Part shown: piece after piece, positions 27,571-35,506 of the stretch
Numbering within the stretch: the stretch's first letter is position 1
Layout: each line of letters opens with the position of its first letter
NCBI RefSeq assembly: GCF_030929505.1
Contig: NZ_JAVFVV010000005.1
Coordinates: forward strand, 62,001 to 126,000
Source of the DNA: Mesorhizobium sp. LHD-90
Lineage (GTDB): Bacteria > Pseudomonadota > Alphaproteobacteria > Rhizobiales > Rhizobiaceae
DNA length: 64,000 bases
Reading direction: 5' to 3'
Position numbers and translations under genes: made by a program
Notes under the pieces: model-generated
The model's input: the letters and a program-made list of their open reading frames with translations, nothing else
Told to the model about the DNA's origin: nothing
The model's database searches: none

Positions 27571-28362
27571 ATGTCCCGTCTGAAGTTAGTCTTGGCCGCG
27601 CTTGCGGCAGTCCTCTTGTTTCCGCTCGCCGCCTTCGCCCAAGCCGTGCCCGACCTCGGCGGCAAGAAGATCGTGGTGGTGACCGAAAACGCCTATTTCC
27701 CGCTGCAATTCGTCGATCCCAAGACCGGCAAGCCGGTTGGTTGGGAATATGATGCGATGGAGGCGCTGTCGAAGAAGCTGAATTTCACGGTCGAGTACCA
27801 GAACACGTCGTGGGATGCGATGATCCAGGCGGTGTCGGACAAGCAGTACGACCTGGGCATGACCGGCATCACCATCAAGGACGACCGCAAGGAAAAGGTC
27901 GACTTCTCCGACCCCTACATGCTCTCCGAGATATTCATGCTGGTGCGCGGCGACGAGAGCCGCTTCACCGACGCCAAGGGTTTTGCCGCCGACGAAAAGC
28001 TGCTGGTCGGCGCACAGGCCGGCACCTCGCCCTTCTACGTCGCCGTCTACAATGTGCTGGACGGCAACGAGCAGAACCCGCGCATCAAGCTGATGGATAC
28101 TTTTGCCTCGACGGTCGCCGCGTTGCAGGCCGGCGACGTCGACCTGGTGCTTACCGACAGCGCCGCCGGCAAGGCGCTCTCCGACAACTCCGGCGGCAAG
28201 CTGAAGCTGATCGGCGCGCCGCTGCAGGCCGAGGAATTCGGCTTCATCTTCCCGAAGGGATCCGATCTCGTCGCACCGATCAACGCCGGCATCGCCGCGC
28301 TGAAGGCCGACGGCACCTTCGACAAGATCACCCAGAAATGGTTCGTGGACTACAAGCCGTAA
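27571..28362 (+). CDS. amino-acid ABC transporter substrate-binding protein
   Basis: 263 residues. A signal peptide covers 1-24 (LVLAALAAVLLFPLAAFAQA). The mature protein is a family 3 solute-binding protein: KKIVVVTENAYFPLQFVDP, GWEYDAMEALSKKLN, the domain hinge TGITIKDDRKEKVDFSDPY and GAQAGTSP. Such periplasmic proteins bind polar amino acids and hand them to a membrane permease. AGGAG precedes the ATG. The permease gene follows after 41 bases. The ligand cannot be told. The upstream IS element ends 208 bases before the start. Confidence 0.92.
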   Translation: MSRLKLVLAALAAVLLFPLAAFAQAVPDLGGKKIVVVTENAYFPLQFVDPKTGKPVGWEYDAMEALSKKLNFTVEYQNTSWDAMIQAVSDKQYDLGMTGITIKDDRKEKVDFSDPYMLSEIFMLVRGDESRFTDAKGFAADEKLLVGAQAGTSPFYVAVYNVLDGNEQNPRIKLMDTFASTVAALQAGDVDLVLTDSAAGKALSDNSGGKLKLIGAPLQAEEFGFIFPKGSDLVAPINAGIAALKADGTFDKITQKWFVDYKP

Positions 28363-28403
28363 CGTTTTTACGCCGCCTGCTTGAGTGACCGATCTTGGAT
28401 GAA

Positions 28404-29243
28404 ATGCCAGCAGGCGGCATCGCGGCCGACCGGATAAGACCACGCCAGACAGGCAAACCGGATTTCCCCTACTGGCTGGTCGCGCTTGTCCTGATCGCGG
28501 TCGCCGCGGCGATCTCCATTGCGGCGAGCGACCTCTACTCGCAGATATTCATGACCGTGGTCCAGGGAACCTGGATCACCATCTATGTGACCATCGTCGG
28601 CTTCACGCTGGCGTCGCTGCTTGGCCTGTGTCTTGCCTTGATGGCTCTGTCTGGTTCCATCTGGCTGCGGCAGATCGCACGTTTTTACGTCGAGATCTGC
28701 CGCGGCATTCCGTTCCTCGTGCTGCTGTTCTGGATCGCCTTCGCCGGCGTTCCGGCCTTCGTCGCGCTGTGGAACACGATCATGACGCCGCTGCGTGATG
28801 CGGGCCTGGTCGGGGAACTGCTGGTGCGCGACGTCTCGCTGCTATGGCGCGCGATCATCGCGCTGACGCTGGGCTACGGCGCCTTCATCGCGGAGGTTTT
28901 TCGCGCCGGCATCCAGTCCGTCGATGCCGGCCAGATCGAGGCGGCGAAATCGCTAGGGCTGCGGCCATTCCAGCGTTTCCGCCTGATCGTCTTTCCGCAG
29001 GCCATGCGTACAATCCTGCCGCCGCTCGGCAACGACTTTGTCACCATGGTCAAGGACTCGTCGTTCGTCTCGGTGCTCGGCGTCGCTGACATCACACAGA
29101 TGGGAAAGATCTACTCGGCCGGCTCGTTCCGCTTCTTCGAGACCTATTCGATCGTCGCCTACATCTACCTGCTGCTGACCGTCAGCCTGTCGCTGCTGCT
29201 CAGGGCGCTGGAGCAGAGGATGCGCCGCACGCAACAGCGATAG
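28404..29243 (+). CDS. amino-acid ABC transporter permease (HisM/GlnP type)
   Basis: 279 residues from the ATG at 28404; a TTG nine bases upstream is in frame. A long first helix (PYWLVALVLIAVAAAISIA) is followed by the core of the polar-amino-acid permease family: VVQGTWITIYVTIVGF, EICRGIPFLVLLFWI, and the EAA loop AGQIEAAKSLGLRPFQRFRL that docks the ATPase. No ATP-binding gene follows; the next gene is on the other strand. The pump must borrow an ATPase encoded elsewhere, or the gene was lost here. Confidence 0.92.
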   Translation: MPAGGIAADRIRPRQTGKPDFPYWLVALVLIAVAAAISIAASDLYSQIFMTVVQGTWITIYVTIVGFTLASLLGLCLALMALSGSIWLRQIARFYVEICRGIPFLVLLFWIAFAGVPAFVALWNTIMTPLRDAGLVGELLVRDVSLLWRAIIALTLGYGAFIAEVFRAGIQSVDAGQIEAAKSLGLRPFQRFRLIVFPQAMRTILPPLGNDFVTMVKDSSFVSVLGVADITQMGKIYSAGSFRFFETYSIVAYIYLLLTVSLSLLLRALEQRMRRTQQR

Positions 29244-29465
29244 GGCCTTGCGTGAATGCAAATCGGGTCGGCCGCGATGCGAAAGGGCTGAAAAATCGCG
29301 GAGCGCCAGGGATTTTGACGGTCTTCGTCAAGCGATTCGACGACATGCGACCATTCTGATCTCATAACACGTTGAAATCACTTGATATTACGGACTTCAC
29401 GCAGCTCGCGGGCACGGCGGCCGCACCCGCACGGCTTCAGGCTAAGACGCTGACCTGAAAGACTT

Positions 29466-30644
29466 TTATTCCCCCACCTTGTTATGGTCGAAATCGGCGG
29501 TGCGCACCAGATTGCCCATCAGGCAGACGATCACCAGAAGCGCCGACAGCGCCACGAAGATGATCGAAAAGCCGGTGCGCTCCGCGGCGAAGCCGATGGC
29601 CGAGGGCGCCAGCAGGATGCCCGAATAACCCATCGTCGTCACCACGCTCATGCCGGTCGTGGACGCCATGCCGGGCTGGTTGCCGCCGGCGGAAAAAATG
29701 ATCGGCACGACATTGGCGATGCCGATGCCGGACAGCGCGAAAGCCGCGATGACCAGCCAGGGCTGCGTCGACAGACCTGCGATCAGCATGCCGGCCGCCG
29801 CGATCAGGCTGGAGACGCGCAGCGTTTTGACCGCGCCGAAACGGTTGCGCACGCCGTCGCCGAGGAAACGCATCAGCGCCATGGCGCCGGCGAATAGGCC
29901 GAAGGCGAAGCCTGCGGTGGCGAGATCGGTGCCGCGCTCCTGCTGCAGGTACAGCGCCGCCCAGTCCAGCACCGCGCCTTCCGGGATCATTGAAAAAAGT
30001 GCCATGAGACCAACGAGATAGACGGTCGGCGATCTCGGCAGCGAGAATTTGTGGTGCTCGTGGGTCGCCGGCGCCTTGTCGGCGATGACGTGGCGATAGC
30101 AAATCGCCAGCACCAGAAGCGCGATCAGCGTTACGCCGATGGCGTGGGAGAGGTGACCGTAGTTCTGGATGATCAGGCCGCCGGCGCCGCCGCCGAAGAA
30201 GCCGCCAAGGCTCCAGAAGGCGTGCGACGACGACATGATGGCGCGCGACATGTAGCGCTCGACCACAACCGCGTTGGCGTTCATGGCAACGTCCATGCCG
30301 CCGATCAGCCCGCCAAACAGGAACATGGCGACCGCCGCCAGCGGAACGTTGGGCGCCAGCGCCACGCCGAGCAGGCCGAAGGCGGTGACGGTGGCGAAGC
30401 CGCGCACCACCTTGCTCGATCCATGGCGCGACATCAGGTAGCCGGACCACGGCATGGCGGTGACGGCGCCGACGCCGAACAACAGGATGAGCAGGCCGAG
30501 CGTGAATTCGCTGATGCCGAGCCGGGTCAGGAAGACCGGAATCTGCGGCGCCCAGCTCCCCGACACGAAGCCGTTCATCAGGAACAGCCCGGCGACAGCC
30601 CATCGATGGCGCTGACCCGTGCGGATCATGTTGGAGGCGTCCAT
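29466..30644 (-). CDS. major facilitator superfamily transporter (YbjJ/FucP-like)
   Basis: 392 residues with twelve predicted helices. The first helix begins HRWAVAGLFLMNGFVSGSW and the loop after helix 2 carries the family signature around SGYLMSRHGSSKVV. A long central loop follows HVIADKAPATHEHHKFS. The sequence resembles the sugar-porter-like group with YbjJ; the substrate is unknown. Its 249-bp divergent gap with the C39-like gene (30645-30893) holds both promoters but no clear hexamers. Confidence 0.88.
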   Translation of the reverse strand: MDASNMIRTGQRHRWAVAGLFLMNGFVSGSWAPQIPVFLTRLGISEFTLGLLILLFGVGAVTAMPWSGYLMSRHGSSKVVRGFATVTAFGLLGVALAPNVPLAAVAMFLFGGLIGGMDVAMNANAVVVERYMSRAIMSSSHAFWSLGGFFGGGAGGLIIQNYGHLSHAIGVTLIALLVLAICYRHVIADKAPATHEHHKFSLPRSPTVYLVGLMALFSMIPEGAVLDWAALYLQQERGTDLATAGFAFGLFAGAMALMRFLGDGVRNRFGAVKTLRVSSLIAAAGMLIAGLSTQPWLVIAAFALSGIGIANVVPIIFSAGGNQPGMASTTGMSVVTTMGYSGILLAPSAIGFAAERTGFSIIFVALSALLVIVCLMGNLVRTADFDHNKVGE

Positions 30645-30893
30645 GGCGGCCCTTGCGACTGCGAAACGAGAAGCCGCGGGTATTAAATCGATTCAAGTTC
30701 AAGTCAAGGAGCGCTGTTCGACTGCCTGGCGGAAAGGGTTGGGCCAAGTCGGCGCGCCCCAACGTCATGGCAATTGACAAATGCTGCGCCACAGCGTCGA
30801 ATCGCAGAAAAGACGCGCTGGCGACGAGCGGCGCGCTTGGTGCTTCCAGCGCCGATTCCAGTGACTCCGGGGCGCTTTCTCTCAGGAGGCATC

Positions 30894-31814
30894 ATGGCCA
30901 ATTTCAAACTTTTCGAGATCGACCAGGACATCTCGTCCTTCGACCTCCCGCTCAATCGTACCGTCAAGCTGCGGCAATGGGGCGGCGACGGCAAGAACAA
31001 CCAACTCGACGTGGCGCTCAACGCCTCAACCACGGACGTCGAAGTCAATGTGCTGCCCGACAAGGCGGCCGCGGCCTCCACCATCTTCACCGCACTCGGC
31101 CGGAAGAAAGGCGCAACCGCCAATGTCTCCGCCTATGTGAAGGATTCCAAGCGCATGCAGACTTACAGCGAGGATCTGAGGCTGAGGGTGATGGGCGAGC
31201 CCAAGAAGCATACCGGGTATGACGTCGACATGCTGTCCGATCTCGCCATCAAGGGCAACGGCAAGCAGATATGGGATTACAGCCGCATCATCAACGGCCC
31301 TTCGACGAATGCCCATATGCTTTCGCAGAACACCGAGAAGGGCAAATTCAATTGCGGCGACGTGGCCGCCGGCTACGGCAAGAAGCTGTTCGCGAAAGAG
31401 GCCTACACGCCGTACTACACCTACTACCTGCCGCCGACCAGCGACAAGATGGCCGACCTGCGCTTCGACGAGAAGGCGATGCGCAAGCGGGTCGCCCGCA
31501 TCAAGGGGCTTGTCGATGACAACATTCCGGTCCGCCTGTGGATGATCCACGCGGACGGCTTCAAGAAGGTGATCCAGGGCGACTGGCGGTCGCATTTCCT
31601 CACTGTCATCGGCTACTCGGCGACGCGGTTCCTCTGTATCGACCCGTGGCCGACCGGCTCGATCCTGAAATACGAGGGCGGCATGTATGACCCGACCGAC
31701 GTTGCCTTCCTGGGCGAACTCGAATTCGACATGAGCAACCTGGCGAACGGCATTCGCTCGCCGTCGGGTTTCAAGGGCGCGCACAACTACACGGTAATCG
31801 CCGGCCCGAACTGA
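30894..31814 (+). CDS. putative papain/C39-like cysteine peptidase-fold protein
   Basis: 306 residues starting MANFKLFEIDQDIS, set by AGGAGG about seven bases upstream. Residues 1-100 are beta-rich (LNRTVKLRQWGGDG, LDVALNASTTDVEVNVL). A Cys in GKFNCGDVAAGYG near 163, then a His in WRSHFLTVIGYSATRFLCID near 245 and an Asp in CIDPWPTG, are spaced as the Cys-His-Asp set of C39/papain-like folds. No signal peptide, membrane segment or secretion partner is seen. The family was not recognised as a named one, and catalysis is inference from the residue pattern. Confidence 0.72.
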   Translation: MANFKLFEIDQDISSFDLPLNRTVKLRQWGGDGKNNQLDVALNASTTDVEVNVLPDKAAAASTIFTALGRKKGATANVSAYVKDSKRMQTYSEDLRLRVMGEPKKHTGYDVDMLSDLAIKGNGKQIWDYSRIINGPSTNAHMLSQNTEKGKFNCGDVAAGYGKKLFAKEAYTPYYTYYLPPTSDKMADLRFDEKAMRKRVARIKGLVDDNIPVRLWMIHADGFKKVIQGDWRSHFLTVIGYSATRFLCIDPWPTGSILKYEGGMYDPTDVAFLGELEFDMSNLANGIRSPSGFKGAHNYTVIAGPN

Positions 31815-31862
31815 CGCCGGCTTCCGCTCAGGGAAGCTGCCCGTTCGCGGAGTGTCCGGCGG

Positions 31863-31890
31863 GAAAAAAGAACCCGGCCGGAGCCGGGTT
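31863..31890 (-). terminator. Rho-independent terminator of glnK-amtB
   Basis: On the minus strand an 8-bp stem AACCCGGC/GCCGGGTT (four-base loop) is followed by a T-run (AAAAAA at 31864-31869 on the plus strand). It is 73 bases past the amtB stop. It also sits after the convergent C39-like gene but lacks T's on that side. Confidence 0.85.
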
Positions 31891-31962
31891 CAGGTTCGGG
31901 AGACTTTTGGTCGCCCGACGGGATGGAAGCCGGCGGCGCGGACCGTTCCGCGCCGCAATGCG

Positions 31963-33342
31963 TCACGAGTGGTAGGCCACTTCGCCGTGCGAGGTGAGAT
32001 CGAGGCCCTGACGCTCCGCCTCGACGGCCGGGCGCAGACCCACGACTGCGTCGACGATCTTGTAGAGGATCGCCGAGACGACGCCGCACCACACGATCGT
32101 CACCAGCACGGCCAGGATCTGCGTCCACACCTGGCCGCCCATGCTGACGCCGTCTGCATAGCCGATGCCGCCCAGCGACGACGAGGCGAAGATGCCGGTT
32201 CCGATGGCGCCGATGATACCGCCGATGCCATGGATGCCGAACACGTCGAGCGAGTCGTCGTAGCCCGCCTTGATCTTCACGACCGCCACGAAATAGTAGC
32301 AGACCGCGCTGGCGAAGGCGCCCAGCACGATGGCCCCGACCGGCCCGACGATACCGGCGGCCGGCGTCACCGCGACGAGGCCGGCGATCATGCCCGAAAC
32401 CGCGCCCAGCATGGAGGCCTTTCCGCGGGCCAGACGTTCGATGACGACCCAGGCCAGGATCGCGCCGGCGGTGGCGGTGAAGGTGTTGATCATGGCGAGT
32501 GCCGCGCCGGCATTGGCTTCGAGATTGGAGCCGGCGTTGAAGCCGAACCAGCCCACCCACAGGATGGCGGCGCCGACCATGGTGAGCGTCATCGAGTGGG
32601 GCGCCATGTTGTCCTTGCCGTAGCCCGCCCGCTTGCCGACGATCAGCGAACCGACCAGGGCTGCGATGCCGGCATTGATGTGGACGACGGTGCCGCCGGC
32701 GAAGTCGAGCGCACCCCAGCTGAAGATCAGGCCGTTGGCGTCCCACACCATATGCGCGATCGGGAAGTAGACGAAGGTGACCCACAGGATGGTGAACAGC
32801 ACCACCGCCGAGAATTTGATGCGTTCGGCGAAGGCGCCGACGATCAGCGCCGGCGTGAGGCAGGCGAAGGTCATCTGGAAGACGATAAAGACGTATTCCG
32901 GCAGCACCACGCCGTCGGTGAAGGTCGCCGCGGTCGACTCAAGGTTGACGCCGGCCAGGAACAGCTTGCCAAGACCGCCCCAATAGGGGCTGGTGCCGCC
33001 ACCAAAAGCGAACGAATAGCCCCACAGCACCCACACGATGATGACCACCGCGCAGATCGTGGTGCACTGCATCAGCACCGAAAGCATGTTCTTGGCGCGC
33101 ACCAGGCCGCCGTAGAACAGGCCGAGACCGGGCAGCAGCATGAACAGCACGAGTAGGCTCGAAACCAGCATCCACGCCACGTCGCCCTTTTCCGTGACAG
33201 CCGCGGGCGCCGCGGCGGCGGCCTCGGTGGCGGCCGGGGTGGCCTCCTGGGCAAAAGCGGCCAGCGTACCCAGCGCGCAGAGCGCCGCCGCGGTCGCAAG
33301 GCTTGTGCGCGCCACCGGCGCAATTCGGTTCAGTAAGGTCAT
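31963..33342 (-). CDS. amtB: ammonium transporter AmtB
   Basis: 459 residues from the ATG at 33342, preferred to one 12 bases upstream because GGAGAT precedes it. An N-terminal signal-like segment (LATAAALCALGTLAAFA) and an alanine-rich linker precede eleven helices. Family markers are LPGLGLFYGGLVRAKN, GALDFAGGTVVHINAGIAAL and ASMLGAVSGMIAGLVAVTPAAG. The trimeric channel takes up ammonium and is gated by GlnK, which is encoded 30 bases upstream on the same strand. Confidence 0.97.
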   Translation of the reverse strand: MTLLNRIAPVARTSLATAAALCALGTLAAFAQEATPAATEAAAAAPAAVTEKGDVAWMLVSSLLVLFMLLPGLGLFYGGLVRAKNMLSVLMQCTTICAVVIIVWVLWGYSFAFGGGTSPYWGGLGKLFLAGVNLESTAATFTDGVVLPEYVFIVFQMTFACLTPALIVGAFAERIKFSAVVLFTILWVTFVYFPIAHMVWDANGLIFSWGALDFAGGTVVHINAGIAALVGSLIVGKRAGYGKDNMAPHSMTLTMVGAAILWVGWFGFNAGSNLEANAGAALAMINTFTATAGAILAWVVIERLARGKASMLGAVSGMIAGLVAVTPAAGIVGPVGAIVLGAFASAVCYYFVAVVKIKAGYDDSLDVFGIHGIGGIIGAIGTGIFASSSLGGIGYADGVSMGGQVWTQILAVLVTIVWCGVVSAILYKIVDAVVGLRPAVEAERQGLDLTSHGEVAYHS

Positions 33343-33372
33343 TGATATCTCCATGATGCCTTGTGGCGTGCC

Positions 33373-33711
33373 TTAGAGCGCGTCGGTGTCGGTCTCGCCG
33401 GTGCGGATGCGCACCGCCTGGTCGATCGAAAAGACGAAGACCTTGCCGTCGCCGATCTGTCCGGTCTTGGCCGCCGAGGTGATGGCTTCCACGGCCTTGT
33501 CGGCCATGTCGGTGCCGACGGCGACCTCGATCTTGATCTTCGGCAGGAAGCTCACCGCGTATTCCGCGCCGCGGTAGATTTCCGTATGACCCTTTTGACG
33601 CCCGTAGCCTTTGACTTCGGTGACGGTCAGGCCCTGAATCCCGACGGCGGTGAGCGCTTCGCGCACCTCGTCGAGCTTGAACGGCTTGATGATAGCCATC
33701 ACGATTTTCAT
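33373..33711 (-). CDS. glnK: PII nitrogen regulatory protein GlnK
   Basis: 112 residues, the standard PII length. The sequence opens MKIVMAIIKPFKLDEVREAL, the T-loop holds the uridylylated Tyr51 in YRGAEYAVSF, and the ATP-site B-loop TGQIGDGKVFV is intact. It binds ATP/ADP and 2-oxoglutarate and blocks AmtB when nitrogen is plentiful. It is first in the glnK-amtB operon behind a sigma-54 promoter. Confidence 0.97.
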   Translation of the reverse strand: MKIVMAIIKPFKLDEVREALTAVGIQGLTVTEVKGYGRQKGHTEIYRGAEYAVSFLPKIKIEVAVGTDMADKAVEAITSAAKTGQIGDGKVFVFSIDQAVRIRTGETDTDAL

Positions 33712-33796
33712 AAGGTTTCACCCTTTGCTCTGCGGGTTCCCCCGCGTTTCGTGCCTCGGCGGTTGCCGCGAGGCAGCCGGTGAGTGCAAAGGGCAA

Positions 33797-33813
33797 TTCA
33801 AACTGCGTGCCAA
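33797..33813 (-). promoter_or_regulatory. sigma-54 promoter of glnK-amtB
   Basis: The minus strand reads TTGGCACGCAGTTTGAA, matching the TGGCAC-N5-TTGC/A consensus with correct -24/-12 spacing. Transcription would begin near 33786, about 75 bases before the glnK ATG. It implies NtrC and RpoN control under nitrogen limitation. No clear NtrC site was seen upstream. Confidence 0.78.
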
Positions 33814-33904
33814 CTGCGTGGGGCACGCCTTAACCTTTTGGAATCGAACGGAATTGCGCGCTTCGCGGCCCGCTGGCATCGTGCATGCGGCAAAGCCATC
33901 GCCT

Positions 33905-33937
33905 AAAAAATAGGCAAAAACTAAATTTTGCCTATTG
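33905..33937 (-). terminator. tesB terminator overlapping its stop codon
   Basis: On the minus strand an 11-bp perfect stem AATAGGCAAAA/TTTTGCCTATT (33927-33937 with 33910-33920) with a six-base loop is followed by a T-run (33905-33910). The TAG of tesB at 33932-33934 lies within the stem, so a terminating ribosome would melt it. Confidence 0.85.
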
Positions 33938-34804
33938 GGCAGGCGACTTCCGCAGGCGGATGAGTCCTTCCTGTGCAACGGACGCGATCAGCACGCCGCC
34001 GCGGGAATAGAGCGCGCCGCGGGTGAAGCCGCGCGCCCCGCTGGCCGAGGGGCTGTCCTGCGCATAGAGCAGCCAACCGTCGAGCGGGTCCTGCCGGTGG
34101 AACCACATGGCATGATCGAGGCTCGCCGCCTGCAGGTCGCGGTCGAATACGGCGCGCCCATGCGCGAAAGTCGAAGTGTCGAGCAGCGTCATGTCGGAGA
34201 GATAGGCCAGTATGGCGCAGCGCAATGCCCGGTCGGCAGGCACGGGGCCGGTGGTGCGGATCCAGATATGCTGCGCCGGCGGCAGTTTTTCGCGGCTGGT
34301 ATAGTGCTCGAGGATGACCGGCCGGATGTCCAGCGGCCTTTCGCGGGCCCAGTAGCGGCGCACCCCTTCCGGAACGGCGTCGCCATATTCACGCAGCAGG
34401 TCGGCGGGCGCCATCAGCGTTTCGGGTTCCGGCACGTCCGGCATCGGCATCTGGTGGTCCAGCCCGTCCTCGTCGGCCTGGAACGAGGCTTCGAGCGAAA
34501 AGATCGTCTTGCCGTGCTGAATCGCCGCAACGCGCCGCGTGGTGAAGGAACCGCCGTCGCGGGTGCGCTCGACTTCGTAGATGACAGGCGCAGCGGTGTC
34601 GCCCGGCCGGATGAAGTAACCGTGCAGCGAATGCACATGGCGGTCCGCCTCGACGGTGCGTTGCGCGGCTACCAGAGCCTGGGCGATCGTCTGCCCGCCG
34701 AACACGCGCTGCCAGCTCTCCTTCGGGCTGCGACCGCGATAGAGGTTGTGTTCGAGCTTCTCCAGGTCGAGAATGGAGAGCAGCTCCCGCATGGCGGCGG
34801 ACAT
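33932..34804 (-). CDS. tesB: acyl-CoA thioesterase II
   Basis: 290 residues from the ATG at 34804 (AAGGAAG upstream); the frame opens 57 bases earlier. It has the double hot-dog fold of TesB: LEHNLYRGRSPKESWQRVF, VFGGQTIAQALVAA, HSLHGYFIRPGD in the first half, and LAYLSDMTLLDTS (active-site Asp) and SLDHAMWFHR in the second. It hydrolyses acyl-CoA esters to free fatty acid and CoA in the cytosol. It is divergent from a GNAT gene. Confidence 0.96.
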   Translation of the reverse strand: MSAAMRELLSILDLEKLEHNLYRGRSPKESWQRVFGGQTIAQALVAAQRTVEADRHVHSLHGYFIRPGDTAAPVIYEVERTRDGGSFTTRRVAAIQHGKTIFSLEASFQADEDGLDHQMPMPDVPEPETLMAPADLLREYGDAVPEGVRRYWARERPLDIRPVILEHYTSREKLPPAQHIWIRTTGPVPADRALRCAILAYLSDMTLLDTSTFAHGRAVFDRDLQAASLDHAMWFHRQDPLDGWLLYAQDSPSASGARGFTRGALYSRGGVLIASVAQEGLIRLRKSPAQ

Positions 34805-34872
34805 TGGGTCTTCCTTGCTTTTGTGCGACTTGCGTCTGGGGCAACATGGCAGTCCCGTCAAGGGCGGTGCCT

Positions 34873-35409
34873 ATGGTCATCAAAGGGCTTTTCATGCCTC
34901 CCGCATTCGAGTCGGTCCGGATTCGCCCGTTGTCTTCCCGTGAAGACGCCCCGGCCGTCCGCGAATTCTATGACCGTGCCGCCGATTATGTGTCGATGGA
35001 GAGCGGCGGCGCGCCGGACGACAGGATGGTCGAGGATTTTTTCGCCGCCTGTCCGCCGGGCTCAGATCTTGCCGCCTCGGGAAAGCTGGGGGTCTTCCTC
35101 GACCGCGACGGGCTTGTCGCCATCGCCGACATGGCGTTCGGTTATCCCGAGGCCGGCGACGCCTATATCGGACTGCTGTTGATCGACCCCGCCCATCGGG
35201 GAAAAGGGTTGGGACAAGCGCTTGTCGAGCATCTGGCGGCGATGGCGCGCACCGAAAATGCCGGACGTATGCTGGTTGCGGTGCTGGATGAGAATGTGCG
35301 CGGCCGCGCCTTCTGGGAGCGCGAAGGATTCCGGCTGGAGCGGAGTTTTCCGCCGGCGGCCATCCGCGCCAAGACCCATGTCAGGCACCGCATGCAGCGG
35401 CCGCTCTGA
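34873..35409 (+). CDS. GNAT-family N-acetyltransferase
   Basis: 178 residues. The acetyl-CoA motif A is IGLLLIDPAHRGKGLGQALV, followed by AFWEREGFRLERSF. An ATG at 34894 (MPPAFESV) is also possible; both have a G-rich upstream stretch. The acceptor substrate is unknown. It is divergent from tesB (68 bp between starts) and followed 97 bases later by the ubiH-type gene. Confidence 0.88.
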   Translation: MVIKGLFMPPAFESVRIRPLSSREDAPAVREFYDRAADYVSMESGGAPDDRMVEDFFAACPPGSDLAASGKLGVFLDRDGLVAIADMAFGYPEAGDAYIGLLLIDPAHRGKGLGQALVEHLAAMARTENAGRMLVAVLDENVRGRAFWEREGFRLERSFPPAAIRAKTHVRHRMQRPL

Positions 35410-35506
35410 CGTCCGGGTAACACGGCAACGGTGACCGCGCGGCCATAACCATATAGTGTGGGGATCGCCGACCCTCCGGCGCCAGTCAGCGAATGCGAGG
35501 CATGTG

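Noticed and set aside
33814-33900. Possible NtrC site upstream of the glnK promoter
   Set aside because: Only loose GCAT/TGCA matches were seen; none fits the TGCACC-N5-GGTGCA symmetry.
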